Shown one piece after another: positions 52,241 through 60,456 of a stretch of 64,000 nt of DNA (its first letter is position 1; each line of letters begins with the position of its first letter). The notes beneath the pieces are model-generated. The model worked only from the letters and a program-made list of their open reading frames with translations, searched no databases and was not told the DNA's origin. The DNA is from Lachnospiraceae bacterium (GTDB lineage: Bacteria > Bacillota > Clostridia > Lachnospirales > Lachnospiraceae), in assembly GCA_017441825.1 (NCBI GenBank), contig JAFRVD010000084.1:1-64000 (forward strand). The letters are read 5' to 3'. The position numbers and the translations under genes were made by a program.

Positions 52241-53002
52241 ATGCGCACACTGTCTTTACTTCATGTGACCAAATGTTATGGCGATCTTACAGCGCTCTCG
52301 GATTTTACCATGCGCTTTGAACCGGGTATTTATGGGATCCTGGGTGCCAATGGTGCCGGCAAGTCCACCATGATGAACCTGATCACGGACAATATCCAAA
52401 GAGACGAAGGCCAGATTCTGTATGGTAAGCGGGACATCCTGGAGCTTGCGGATAAGTTCCGTGGTGTGCTGGGCTACATGCCGCAGCAGCAGGGGATCTA
52501 TGAGCATATGACCGCGGAAAGCTTTGTGTCATATATAGGACGGCTGAAGGGTCTGAAAGGGGCGGAGCTTCGGGAAGAATGTGAGCGGGTACTGGAACTG
52601 ACAAACCTTTCGGATGTGAAGCATAAGACCGCAATCAGCTTTTCCGGCGGTATGAAACAGCGGCTCCTGCTTGCACAGGCACTTCTGGGGGAGCCCCAGG
52701 TTCTGCTTCTGGACGAGCCGACTGCCGGCCTGGATCCGAGGGAACGGATCCGGATCCGGAACTTCATCAAAGAACTCAGTAAGGACCGGATCGTGCTTCT
52801 TGCGACCCATATCGTCAGTGATATCGAATCCATTGCCGACCAGGTGCTGCTCATGAAGAAGGGGAAGCTCATAAAGACGGATACGCCGCAGCAGCTGATC
52901 GATTCGATCCCGGACAGCTGGACGCCGGTAGCACACTATGTCAGTTTAGAGGATGTGTACCTGTATTATCTGGATGCGGATTCGGAAGAAACGGGCAGGT
53001 GA
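52241..53002 (+). CDS. ABC transporter ATP-binding protein
   Basis: ATPase of 253 residues of the exporter/antibiotic-resistance type (CcmA/EcsA-like). Walker A is GANGAGKSTMMNL, the Q-loop region YMPQQQGIYEHMTA, signature FSGGMKQRLLLAQ, Walker B VLLLDEPTAGLD and the switch His in LATHIVSDIESIAD. It lies 3 bases upstream of a very large permease gene, so the pair forms one transporter. GGAAAGGAGAG precedes the start. The cargo is not evident; bacitracin/lantibiotic-type efflux or lipid export are options. Confidence 0.9.
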   Translation: MRTLSLLHVTKCYGDLTALSDFTMRFEPGIYGILGANGAGKSTMMNLITDNIQRDEGQILYGKRDILELADKFRGVLGYMPQQQGIYEHMTAESFVSYIGRLKGLKGAELREECERVLELTNLSDVKHKTAISFSGGMKQRLLLAQALLGEPQVLLLDEPTAGLDPRERIRIRNFIKELSKDRIVLLATHIVSDIESIADQVLLMKKGKLIKTDTPQQLIDSIPDSWTPVAHYVSLEDVYLYYLDADSEETGR

Positions 53003-53005
53003 GCT

Positions 53006-55405
53006 ATGGGCGAGTGGAAGAGGGTATTCTTAAATCCCGGGCGTCTCGGCATTCTGCTCCTTCTGACAGTGCTGTCCGGGGTATTGTTCCTGGGGTCACT
53101 GATGACACGGATAGGCCCGGGGGAACTGGAACGCGCGGTAGCTCTCGGTGCGTATAAAGGGGAACTCACAGAACGCTATAAAGAGAAGGACCCGGAGGAG
53201 ATACTGCGCCTTGCGGAAGCAGAGGAACAGCTTCTTACAGATGTGTACAGCAGTTATAATCATTTCATACGCTGGGACAGGGAAGGAAACGAACTGCCGC
53301 CGGCTTTTTCTGATGACGCGGAAATAGAAGCAGCCATTGCGCACCTCCCGTATCTTCTGGAAATGAAGGAAGACCCGGATAAGTTCAATGAGACCCTGTG
53401 GATGTATGTCGACACTCTGCATGAAGTTTCGGAGGACGCGGAATACATTGCATGCTATACGGATTACCTGAAAAAGGTACAGAAGCAGACGGAAGAGCAG
53501 TCGAAAACCAGTATCTTCGGAAAGAAGAACAGCTTCTCCCTGAGAAATCTTCAGAAGACCGCAAAAGAGTTTGGTAGGCTCCTGGGACTGAACGGGAGTA
53601 CCGACCCGGTAGAGGTCCGTTTCGGGAACAACACCGGGGTCGAAAAGTGGCTGGACTTCAGACTGGGCGATTACTTCGGTCTCTTGCTTCTTACCATTTT
53701 TGTCATGGCCTTTTTAGAGGAACGGAAGAAGGGGCTCTGGAGCATCATCCGAACCGCGAAGGGCGGAAGACGGATGCTGGGTATCCACCGGGTACTGATC
53801 CTTCTTACGGTATCTATCCTTTCTGTCCTCTTACTGAACCTCCTTCCGTTAGCGCTTTCCTGTATGCTGCAGGGCGGACATACGGACTTATTGAGACCGA
53901 TCCAGTCGGTACAAAGCTTCCGGACCTGTACGGTACGCTGTACTATCGGCGGATGGATCGCGCTGTATACCGGGGTAAAGATCCTGTCCGGATTATTCAT
54001 CGGTCTTTTTGTGTGGTTTATCATGGGCTCCGTCTCCAATGCCCAGTTGTCTCTGGCGGCGCTGCTGCCGGTATTAGGTGCGGAATACGCGCTTTTTACC
54101 TTTCTTCCGGTACAGAGCATCTTTAACCTGTTTAAGTATCTGAACCTTTTCTCCTATGTACATACATCAGCTTTATATACGGAATACCTGAATATTGACT
54201 TCTTTGGCTTCCCCATCGGGAACCGTCAGATGATGCTGACATTATTGCCCGTTCTATTGATCGCCTTTACATACCTTTGCATCCGTATGCAGGCGAAGCG
54301 GTATCCGGAGGGGAACCGGGATCTTCTGTCCAGGATCACCCTCAAGGTGGATACGGTACTGGATGCGGTAAGACGGCGCTTTACGATCGGGATGTGGGAA
54401 GGGTATAAGGTACTGTTCCTGGAGTTTGGCATCGTGATTCTGGCAGTGCTGATCCTTGCGAGCGGTTCCTTATCCTACGCTGTCTGGACGATGATCCCGG
54501 AGGATATGCGGACATATTATATGTATGTCCGGGATATCGAAGGACCGGTTGGTAGTAAGAAAATGAATGCCGGGACGGATGTGGATGGCTGCACGGCAGA
54601 TGCGGACACTTATCTTGCCCGTGCCCGGGAAAACGCGGAAAACTCGAATAACCCCTTTGAACTGCTCCATGCGCTGGATATGCTGGAAGAGAAGATCTCA
54701 GAACTCAGGGAGAAAGGTTCAAAGGAAAACTTCGAACCCTGGATCATCTATGAACCGGACTTTAACGCTTTCTACGGCGAAGCTCCGGTAAACCGCCAGC
54801 GGCTGAACGCCATGATCGCGATCCTCTTCATGGTGTTCTTATGCGTCGGGATCAATGCCTATGAGCGGCAGTCGGGTGTGGTCCCCATGCTCCGCTCCCT
54901 GAAGTATGGCCGGGCACCATTGTTCCACAGGAAGCTTTTCATGATGGTGATCTCCGCAGTCTTTGTCTGGGGATTTGTGTGGCTGAGAGAACTGACCCAG
55001 TATATTTCTCTCTATGGAAAGGAGATCCTGGACGCCCCGGTACGGAATCTGTCCTGTTATGCGGAGTTTCCGTTTAACGTCTCGATCCGGGGTTTCTTCG
55101 CGATCCTCTATGGGACGCGGCTCGCGATGCTGATCCCTGTGGGCTATGCGGTCCTGTGCCTTTCTTATGATGTGCCGAACGTCCGGATGTCCTACCTTCT
55201 GGGTACGGCGGTACTGGTGATTCCTGCGCTCTTTGTGGTTCTGGGATTATCAGCTTTCCAATGGGTCTCGCCGCTGATCCCGGTTTCTTCCGCGGAGCTA
55301 TTCTTAGGTCTCGGCCAGGGGAGATGGTGGTGCATCTTCCCGTTTATCGTGTGGCTGTCTGTAGGGCATGCGGCACTAAAAAAGAATATAGACCAGTCTC
55401 TGTAA
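53006..55405 (+). CDS. Large ABC-2/FtsX-like permease subunit
   Basis: Membrane protein of 799 residues. One helix at the start (about 12-32), then a 180-residue external helical domain rich in Glu and Lys, six or so helices (about 220-430), a second external domain (about 480-590) and more helices to the end. The two-half layout suggests an internally duplicated permease. It belongs with the ATPase gene immediately upstream. No signature of a named family was recognised beyond ABC permease. It is the last gene of the GC-rich part of the window. Confidence 0.72.
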   Translation: MGEWKRVFLNPGRLGILLLLTVLSGVLFLGSLMTRIGPGELERAVALGAYKGELTERYKEKDPEEILRLAEAEEQLLTDVYSSYNHFIRWDREGNELPPAFSDDAEIEAAIAHLPYLLEMKEDPDKFNETLWMYVDTLHEVSEDAEYIACYTDYLKKVQKQTEEQSKTSIFGKKNSFSLRNLQKTAKEFGRLLGLNGSTDPVEVRFGNNTGVEKWLDFRLGDYFGLLLLTIFVMAFLEERKKGLWSIIRTAKGGRRMLGIHRVLILLTVSILSVLLLNLLPLALSCMLQGGHTDLLRPIQSVQSFRTCTVRCTIGGWIALYTGVKILSGLFIGLFVWFIMGSVSNAQLSLAALLPVLGAEYALFTFLPVQSIFNLFKYLNLFSYVHTSALYTEYLNIDFFGFPIGNRQMMLTLLPVLLIAFTYLCIRMQAKRYPEGNRDLLSRITLKVDTVLDAVRRRFTIGMWEGYKVLFLEFGIVILAVLILASGSLSYAVWTMIPEDMRTYYMYVRDIEGPVGSKKMNAGTDVDGCTADADTYLARARENAENSNNPFELLHALDMLEEKISELREKGSKENFEPWIIYEPDFNAFYGEAPVNRQRLNAMIAILFMVFLCVGINAYERQSGVVPMLRSLKYGRAPLFHRKLFMMVISAVFVWGFVWLRELTQYISLYGKEILDAPVRNLSCYAEFPFNVSIRGFFAILYGTRLAMLIPVGYAVLCLSYDVPNVRMSYLLGTAVLVIPALFVVLGLSAFQWVSPLIPVSSAELFLGLGQGRWWCIFPFIVWLSVGHAALKKNIDQSL

Positions 55406-55439
55406 ATCTGGAGAGGAACAATCATTGTAGAACAAAAAA

Positions 55440-55570
55440 GCAATAATTCTCAGGAAGAATGCAAGATATTATTGCTTCAATCCTTCACTTCGCCGGGAAA
55501 TTATTGCAAAAACGAATAATCCTAATATAACGAGACAATAATTCGGGTGTGAATCAGCATGAATTATTGC
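55440..55570. repeat. Cluster of GCAATAATTC-type repeats in alternating orientation
   Basis: GCAATAATTC at 55440-55449 and its exact complement GAATTATTGC at 55561-55570, with related copies at 55468-55475 (ATTATTGC), 55498-55507 (AAATTATTGC) and 55535-55544 (ACAATAATTC). Five copies lie within 131 bases of noncoding DNA, at the point where composition changes. Confidence 0.6.
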
Positions 55571-55583
55571 CCAACATACCTAA

Positions 55584-55654
55584 AAGGTACCAGGTACCGT
55601 GAACTTTTTGTGAACACTGCGAGTTCACAGAATCTTCACGGTACCTGGTACCTT
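55584..55654. repeat. Perfect 20-bp inverted repeat with nested hairpin
   Basis: Bases 55584-55603 (AAGGTACCAGGTACCGTGAA) are the exact reverse complement of 55635-55654. The loop contains a second stem, TGTGAAC (55609-55615) with GTTCACA (55623-55629). The whole forms one long imperfect hairpin of about 70 bases, in the style of REP or small IS200-like palindromic elements. Confidence 0.75.
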
Positions 55655-55662
55655 CTAATTTA

Positions 55663-55704
55663 TGGAGACAACGAGGATCGAACTCGTGACCTTTCGCGTG
55701 TGAG
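55663..55704 (-). pseudogene. 3' half of a tRNA (probably tRNA-Val, CAC), attachment-site remnant
   Basis: Read on the minus strand, the 42 bases run from an anticodon loop CTCACAC through the 3' anticodon strand GCGAA, variable AGGTC, a perfect T stem (ACGAG/CTCGT) with loop TTCGATC, to the acceptor end TGTCTCCA. The 5' half is absent: the bases next to the loop do not pair with GCGAA. A break exactly at the anticodon loop is typical of integrase attachment cores. The identity as Val rests on the CAC reading of the loop. Confidence 0.75.
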
Positions 55705-55784
55705 AGTTGGAAAGAATAAAGAATTCAGGAAAGGAGTGTCCCACAACATCTTTATTTTTGAATCACCCAAACAGTCACCCACTT

Positions 55785-56045
55785 CTAAGGAAAATGAATG
55801 CGGAAATCATGGCTTTTGTTATACACTATTTTTCCGGTTATTCTCGAAATACCTGCCAGCAGGAAAACGGCGGAAAAAGCATACAGGAATCTATCCCTGA
55901 ACACATTAACTAGAATCACAAGGCACAAGAAAGAAAGCGTCACGATCACCGAGCGGATCGTCAGGCGCGTTCTTTCTGCCTCCAGGTATGCTTTGTTCGG
56001 ATGCAGGACCAGCGGGAAAAGAAGCAGCAGAAATATATTAATCAC
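55785..56045 (-). pseudogene. AgrB-like membrane fragment
   Basis: Open frame of 86 residues (GTG start) with FLLLLFPLVLHPNKAYLEAE and two hydrophobic helices, resembling the C-terminal third of AgrB, the membrane protease that processes quorum-sensing peptides. The catalytic Cys and His part expected upstream is absent; the frame upstream of 56045 is open to a stop near 56140 but shows no AgrB motif. No AgrD-like gene is adjacent. Probably a decayed remnant; it could also be a small unrelated membrane protein. Confidence 0.42.
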
Positions 56046-56120
56046 TATTAAAATTCTAAAAAATATATCATTACAAGGATATTGATAAATAAATTTAGAA
56101 ACTACTTGACAGCAGAGAAC

Positions 56121-56154
56121 TACAGATGTAGTCTATATATAGATTACAATTGTA
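56121..56154 (+). promoter_or_regulatory. Two BlaI/MecI-type operators upstream of the acyltransferase
   Basis: TACAGATGTA (56121-56130) and TACAATTGTA (56145-56154) both fit the TACA-N2-TGTA operator of BlaI/MecI repressors. They are 24 bases apart start to start, about 35-70 bases before the ATG, with TTGACA at 56106-56111 just upstream. BlaI-like genes occur at 58321 and at the window end. Confidence 0.65.
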
Positions 56155-56189
56155 GAGTTATTATGTAATCAATCACTAAAGAGGCAGAT

Positions 56190-57401
56190 ATGATGAAAAG
56201 ACGAGTTAATCTTGACTTATTAAGAATCCTGGCTATGCTCGGAATAATCCTGTTTCATCATTTTGGAAACAAAACTCCAAACCACTTCGTGGAATTGACC
56301 GCCGGGTTTTCCAATGAGACATATTTCTATGATTTCATTAATAATATTCCAGGCAAAGTTTCTGCCTTGAGTTTGGTGATGGATTTCTGCTATGGCCATT
56401 TCGGTAATGGCGGGAATTACATATTTATGCTAATCACAGGATATTTCCTTTATGAACGTACAATCATTTTTACTGATAGAGTACGCACTGCAGGAAAGGT
56501 GCTTTATGCCATCCTTTTTTACGGGATCATCCTGACGGTCATTAATTTTTTACTGCTGAAATATTGTTTTCCGTTTGAGGCATATAAATCGTATCACCCG
56601 TTGTTTAACCTGCCAAACTGGCTCAGCGGAGAAAACCTGTGGTATCTTCAGGCATACTGTATTTTTATTCTGCTGTTTCTTCCATTGATCAAGCATTTTG
56701 TTCAGCCCAGATTGACAAGGAGTACACATCTCTGCCTGGCATCGACTCTTGCATTCATGAATCTTCTGGCATATACGAAATATTTGCCGTCTATATGGAT
56801 ATCCAACAGGATGCTGGAGTTTTCCATGTGCTACCTTATCGGAGGTTATTTCTCAAAGTATAAGATCAGGATTGGCTGGATTAAGTTGATTATATGTGCA
56901 GGAGCATATCTTGCCGCATATTTTACGTATGAATATTACTGGAGATATGCGTGTGCCGCGGAGTATGAAAACCCAGGGGCATATTCCTATATCAGTGTTA
57001 TGCAGCCTTATATCTGCTGTATTATCTTCGCGCTGATATGCTTTTCAATCATGAACAACATCAGGATTTCATCTAAGATCTCCGGGAAACTGTTGAAACG
57101 GCTTGCATCCGCCACCATGGGTATATACATTTTTCATTTTAATGTTATCAGTATCTCGCTTCTTTTGGCAAATGACTACTGGTGGGATGACTGGTCACAA
57201 ACCGGATATTTCCTGTTTGCAGTCTTAGACAGTATGCTGCTTTTTGCCATTGGATTTGCATTGGATATATTGCGGCAATGGTCATATAAAGGGCTAGAGT
57301 CTGTATTTATCAGGCAGTTCTCGGAATTACAAATGAAATCTTTTGAGGTGGAAATGAGAGTTAATAGTGAGAAATATAATGAACAAAAAAAGAGGGGGTG
57401 A
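56190..57401 (+). CDS. Membrane acyltransferase (acyltransferase 3 family), AT-rich copy
   Basis: Integral membrane acyltransferase of 403 residues. NLDLLRILAMLGIILFHHFG is the family N-terminus with the active-site His, and about ten helices follow. It differs clearly from the GC-rich acyltransferase at 5367 and belongs to the O-antigen/peptidoglycan acetylase-like group. ATG 56190 or 56193 can serve; AGAGG lies upstream. Two BlaI-type operators precede it, so it may be induced by envelope stress. O-acetylation of wall polymers would fit but is inference. Confidence 0.82.
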   Translation: MMKRRVNLDLLRILAMLGIILFHHFGNKTPNHFVELTAGFSNETYFYDFINNIPGKVSALSLVMDFCYGHFGNGGNYIFMLITGYFLYERTIIFTDRVRTAGKVLYAILFYGIILTVINFLLLKYCFPFEAYKSYHPLFNLPNWLSGENLWYLQAYCIFILLFLPLIKHFVQPRLTRSTHLCLASTLAFMNLLAYTKYLPSIWISNRMLEFSMCYLIGGYFSKYKIRIGWIKLIICAGAYLAAYFTYEYYWRYACAAEYENPGAYSYISVMQPYICCIIFALICFSIMNNIRISSKISGKLLKRLASATMGIYIFHFNVISISLLLANDYWWDDWSQTGYFLFAVLDSMLLFAIGFALDILRQWSYKGLESVFIRQFSELQMKSFEVEMRVNSEKYNEQKKRG

Positions 57402-57508
57402 TATGTGGCGGTTATTACTACAGAAATTCTTAATTGATGTAACCGGATAATGAGTTGTCTCATGTAGTAACAAGTATAAACACTATTTTAAGCGAGAAAG
57501 GAGTGTGC

Positions 57509-58237
57509 ATGAAAAAATACATCGCGCTGTTTATTCTGGTTCTTTTATTAATGAATACTGTAACTGCTCAGGCGTCTGAAGAGGAATATCGCACGTCTGC
57601 TGTTACAGAAGATGAGGCTAATGCATATATTGAAGATAAGAAGGATGATGTAATATCAGCTGTTTTGAACAATGCGTTTAATTATAAAACAGATGATATT
57701 GATACGAATTCGATTATAGTATTCTCCCCCTTTAAGGCATATAGTTCCACTGTAAATGGGCTGGTGATTCTCGATAATATCATATATTATCCAGTCGGTA
57801 CCTCGGATCAGATTCTTGGCTTGGTATCTGTATATAAAATTAATGTTGATATAGAGTACTGTGTATCTGACTGGCTGGTAGATGAAATGAACAGATATCA
57901 TTTTTTAGATGGCGGCTATCAGGTGGTGATTGATTATCCTGATGACGACAGCAGACCTGGCGTTCATTTTATTTCTGCTGGCAGAGATATTGATATTTAT
58001 AATGATGAACCGGAACAGTCTGTTCAGATGAGGGACGATCCCTATGTAAACTATTTATCCTCGTTTCAAGCCTTTGTATTTCCGACACAAGGATTTTATA
58101 TCAATCTGCTAACATATAAAAAACTGAACATGGATTATTGTCTTGTGACTCAAGGAGCGGATCGCTGCGGTGCAGCATGTGTTAGTACGATATATCGATA
58201 TCGGACAGCAACAGCTGTTCTCAATGAAAACAGATGA
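57509..58237 (+). CDS. Exported protein with a BlaR1-shared domain and a cut-off C39-like C-terminus
   Basis: Protein of 242 residues with signal peptide KKYIALFILVLLLMNTVTA. Residues about 32-155 match the external C-terminal domain of the BlaR1-like protein encoded at 58724: NGLVILDNIIYYPVG and ILGLVSVYKINVDIEY, WLVDEMNRYHFLDGGY align with NGLVQHRQHVYYPVV, IALVSIFEYQHELHY, WLVEEMNQIGFLDHDY. The end, VTQGADRCGAACVSTIYRY, looks like the active-Cys segment of a papain/C39-type protease, but the protein stops about 10 residues later with no His/Asp part. GAAAGGAG precedes ATG 57509. Likely a truncated or repurposed protease. Confidence 0.62.
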   Translation: MKKYIALFILVLLLMNTVTAQASEEEYRTSAVTEDEANAYIEDKKDDVISAVLNNAFNYKTDDIDTNSIIVFSPFKAYSSTVNGLVILDNIIYYPVGTSDQILGLVSVYKINVDIEYCVSDWLVDEMNRYHFLDGGYQVVIDYPDDDSRPGVHFISAGRDIDIYNDEPEQSVQMRDDPYVNYLSSFQAFVFPTQGFYINLLTYKKLNMDYCLVTQGADRCGAACVSTIYRYRTATAVLNENR

Positions 58238-58254
58238 AGCTTGACTTTTTCAAA

Positions 58255-58266
58255 CTATAATTATAG
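58255..58266. promoter_or_regulatory. 12-bp palindrome upstream of the BlaI-like gene
   Basis: CTATAATTATAG is a perfect palindrome about 55 bases before the BlaI-like start. It may be a variant operator or part of the promoter (TTGACT at 58241-58246 upstream). It lacks the TACA/TGTA half-sites. Confidence 0.3.
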
Positions 58267-58320
58267 ACTTTGTTTAGAGTATTTCTTATATTATTCAATT
58301 TTAGTAGAGCCGAGGATTAT

Positions 58321-58692
58321 ATGAAGAATCGTTTAGGGAATGAAGAAAGAAAATTCGCACACATTATCTGGCGGGAAGAGCCGCTGACATCCAGACTGCT
58401 GATCGATCTCGCAAATGCTGAACTGGGTTGGAAGAAGACCACCAGTTATACAGTTTTAAAGCGTTTGCAGGAGAAAGGGATCTTTGTCAATGATAAAGGT
58501 ACAGTTCGTGCGCTGATTTCGAAAGATGACTACTACAGCAAGGAGAGTAATGCATATATTGAAGAGGCCTACGGTGGCTCTCTGCCTGCATTTATAACTG
58601 CATTTGCATCATCAGCGGTGTTGTCAGAAGAAGATATTGAAAAACTGAATCAGCTCATAAATGAAGCTGAAAAAGCGTTGAAGAAGAAGTGA
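58321..58692 (+). CDS. BlaI/MecI/CopY-family repressor
   Basis: Repressor of 123 residues. The winged helix runs from about residue 8 to 75: FAHIIWREEPLTSRLLIDLA, GWKKTTSYTVLKRLQEKG and KGTVRALISKDDYYSKES; the C-terminal helices dimerise. In the family, proteolysis coupled to the BlaR1/MecR1 sensor removes the repressor. The sensor gene begins 31 bases downstream. The start at 58321 has only a weak GAGG-like site. Expected targets include sites of the TACA-N2-TGTA type at 56121-56154. Confidence 0.88.
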   Translation: MKNRLGNEERKFAHIIWREEPLTSRLLIDLANAELGWKKTTSYTVLKRLQEKGIFVNDKGTVRALISKDDYYSKESNAYIEEAYGGSLPAFITAFASSAVLSEEDIEKLNQLINEAEKALKKK

Positions 58693-58723
58693 CCGTAAAG
58701 GGCTGCCGAAAAAGGAGTTGGCT

Positions 58724-60199
58724 GTGAAAGAAAGCATCGTTCGATGGATCTTATATACAACTATTACCGGAAGCGCGGCTGTTACTGTAGTCATGATGGT
58801 AAGAGTATTGGGCAGAAAACTGCCAAAGAAATGGATGATGTATCTTTGGGTGATTGTTCTTTTCAGGTTTTTCTGTCCATGGGGAATTTCTGCGCCGTTT
58901 TCCGTATATAGGCTGGTGCCTCTTTCTGCAGCCGAAAGTATGTTTTCGGATTCAGGGAGTGCTAACAGCATCACTACTATAATCACAGAGCAAGACAACG
59001 AAATGTATGCTGAGGCTGGGAGTATAGGAGAAGTTGATCCATTCTCAAATGAAATAACGCTGAACACGCGATTCTTTGGTATGGGGAAGATTGTATGCTT
59101 TTATATCTGGTCATCAGGAGCTGCAGTATTGCTGCTTATCGAGTTCATCCGAATGATAAAGCTTAGAAAAAGACTCTCTTCGGCAGAACCGATCCTGAAT
59201 CAGGTATTTCTTACGGATGCATACACAGAGGCATTTATTCTGGGTATTGTCCATCCCAGAATCTATGTTCCTGCCTGGGCAGATGAAACTGAAAGAAATC
59301 ATATGATCAATCACGAAAGAACCCATTTGAATTATGGTGATCATATACTGAAGGCAACAGCCGTGATCATGTTGATCTTTCACTGGTTTAATCCTTTTTG
59401 TTGGCTGGCATTTTATTTGTTTTCATATGATATTGAAACTGCTTGTGATGAGCGGTTACTGGAGATGCTTCCTGACGAGGAACGGATCCGGTACTCAAGG
59501 ACTTTGCTGCAGGCAATCAGAAAGAACTCAAATAATCCTGCGGTACTTCATTTCGGGCATGAAAATGTAAAGGAGAGGATCATGAGGATATTGAAATATA
59601 AGAAACCAGGAAAAAGCATCATTATTTTGACTATTATGGTTTTTTTCATCGTTGCAGTAGTGGTAGTAACGAATAAGCCGGAAGCAAGCGCTGAATACAA
59701 TTCGGAAGTTGATATGATACAGCATGAAGAAAAAGAAACGGACGATTCCAATTCTACCGTACTGCCTTCCGAAAGCGGCGGTATTGTCACAGAAAACATA
59801 TCGGAACCGGAATTAGATCTGATGAATGAAAAGGATATTGAGTGTTTCCTGCAAGAAAACAGCGAGGAGATCCTGACTGGTGCGATCCATATGCAGATCC
59901 CGCCAAGAGATACACTTGATGTTTCGATGGTATCATTTTCTGCGCCATTCTATTTGTATGAGGAAACAAATAATGGCCTGGTGCAGCACAGGCAGCATGT
60001 TTATTACCCCGTTGTATATCAGGGAAAGATCATTGCGCTCGTGTCGATATTTGAATATCAGCATGAACTGCATTATAGCGGAGAAAATTGGCTGGTGGAA
60101 GAAATGAATCAGATCGGTTTCCTGGATCACGATTACACTGTGTCCATCAGATATGATAAAGACGGAATACGTCCTCCCGAGGTTACCTTTATACAATAA
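58724..60199 (+). CDS. BlaR1/MecR1-like membrane metalloprotease sensor (M56)
   Basis: Protein of 491 residues. Membrane helices at the start frame a cytoplasmic M56 peptidase domain with HEXXH at H197-E198-H201 (NHERTHLNYGDHI) and the downstream Glu region DIETACDERLL. A further helix at about 300-315 leads to an external sensor domain, which is not a penicillin-binding domain but the domain shared with the exported protein at 57509. GTG 58724 has AAAAGGAG 7 bases before it. It should sense an envelope signal and trigger cleavage of the BlaI-like repressor. Confidence 0.85.
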   Translation: MKESIVRWILYTTITGSAAVTVVMMVRVLGRKLPKKWMMYLWVIVLFRFFCPWGISAPFSVYRLVPLSAAESMFSDSGSANSITTIITEQDNEMYAEAGSIGEVDPFSNEITLNTRFFGMGKIVCFYIWSSGAAVLLLIEFIRMIKLRKRLSSAEPILNQVFLTDAYTEAFILGIVHPRIYVPAWADETERNHMINHERTHLNYGDHILKATAVIMLIFHWFNPFCWLAFYLFSYDIETACDERLLEMLPDEERIRYSRTLLQAIRKNSNNPAVLHFGHENVKERIMRILKYKKPGKSIIILTIMVFFIVAVVVVTNKPEASAEYNSEVDMIQHEEKETDDSNSTVLPSESGGIVTENISEPELDLMNEKDIECFLQENSEEILTGAIHMQIPPRDTLDVSMVSFSAPFYLYEETNNGLVQHRQHVYYPVVYQGKIIALVSIFEYQHELHYSGENWLVEEMNQIGFLDHDYTVSIRYDKDGIRPPEVTFIQ

Positions 60200-60257
60200 A
60201 TAGGAACACGAATAATGATACAGAATATATTGAAATGATATGGATAAAGAGGGAATA

Positions 60258-60323
60258 ATGAAACGTTTTGATCCTGGATGCATATGGCCCGTTTTTAGCG
60301 TCGACCATGGAGAAGTCTCGTGA
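60258..60323 (+). CDS. Possible 21-residue peptide
   Basis: ATG at 60258 after AAAGAGGG opens a frame reading MKRFDPGCIWPVFSVDHGEV plus Ser, then stop. It contains one Cys followed by aromatic residues. No homology recognised; may be chance. Confidence 0.2.
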   Translation: MKRFDPGCIWPVFSVDHGEVS

Positions 60324-60353
60324 ACTAACAGTTGATATGAGGAGATGATAACT

Positions 60354-60440
60354 ATGAAACATATTCCTAAAACTCTTTTTATGATTATTATAGTTGTTTT
60401 TGGATCAATAAATATGAATATCATGGTGAACGAGGTATAG
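60354..60440 (+). CDS. Possible small hydrophobic peptide of 28 residues
   Basis: ATG 60354 with AGGAG about 9 bases upstream encodes MKHIPKTLFMIIIVVFGSI followed by a short polar tail. It looks like a single membrane helix or a stranded signal peptide. It ends 16 bases before the next membrane-protein gene. Real expression is uncertain. Confidence 0.35.
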   Translation: MKHIPKTLFMIIIVVFGSINMNIMVNEV

Positions 60441-60456
60441 TTGATTTATTTCATGG

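Noticed and set aside
55663..55704. Complete tRNA gene
   Set aside because: Only the 3' half is present; the sequence past the anticodon loop does not form the anticodon, D or acceptor stems.
55798..56085. Plus-strand open frame opposite the AgrB-like fragment
   Set aside because: Its basic, low-complexity protein has no ribosome site; the minus-strand frame has coherent membrane helices.
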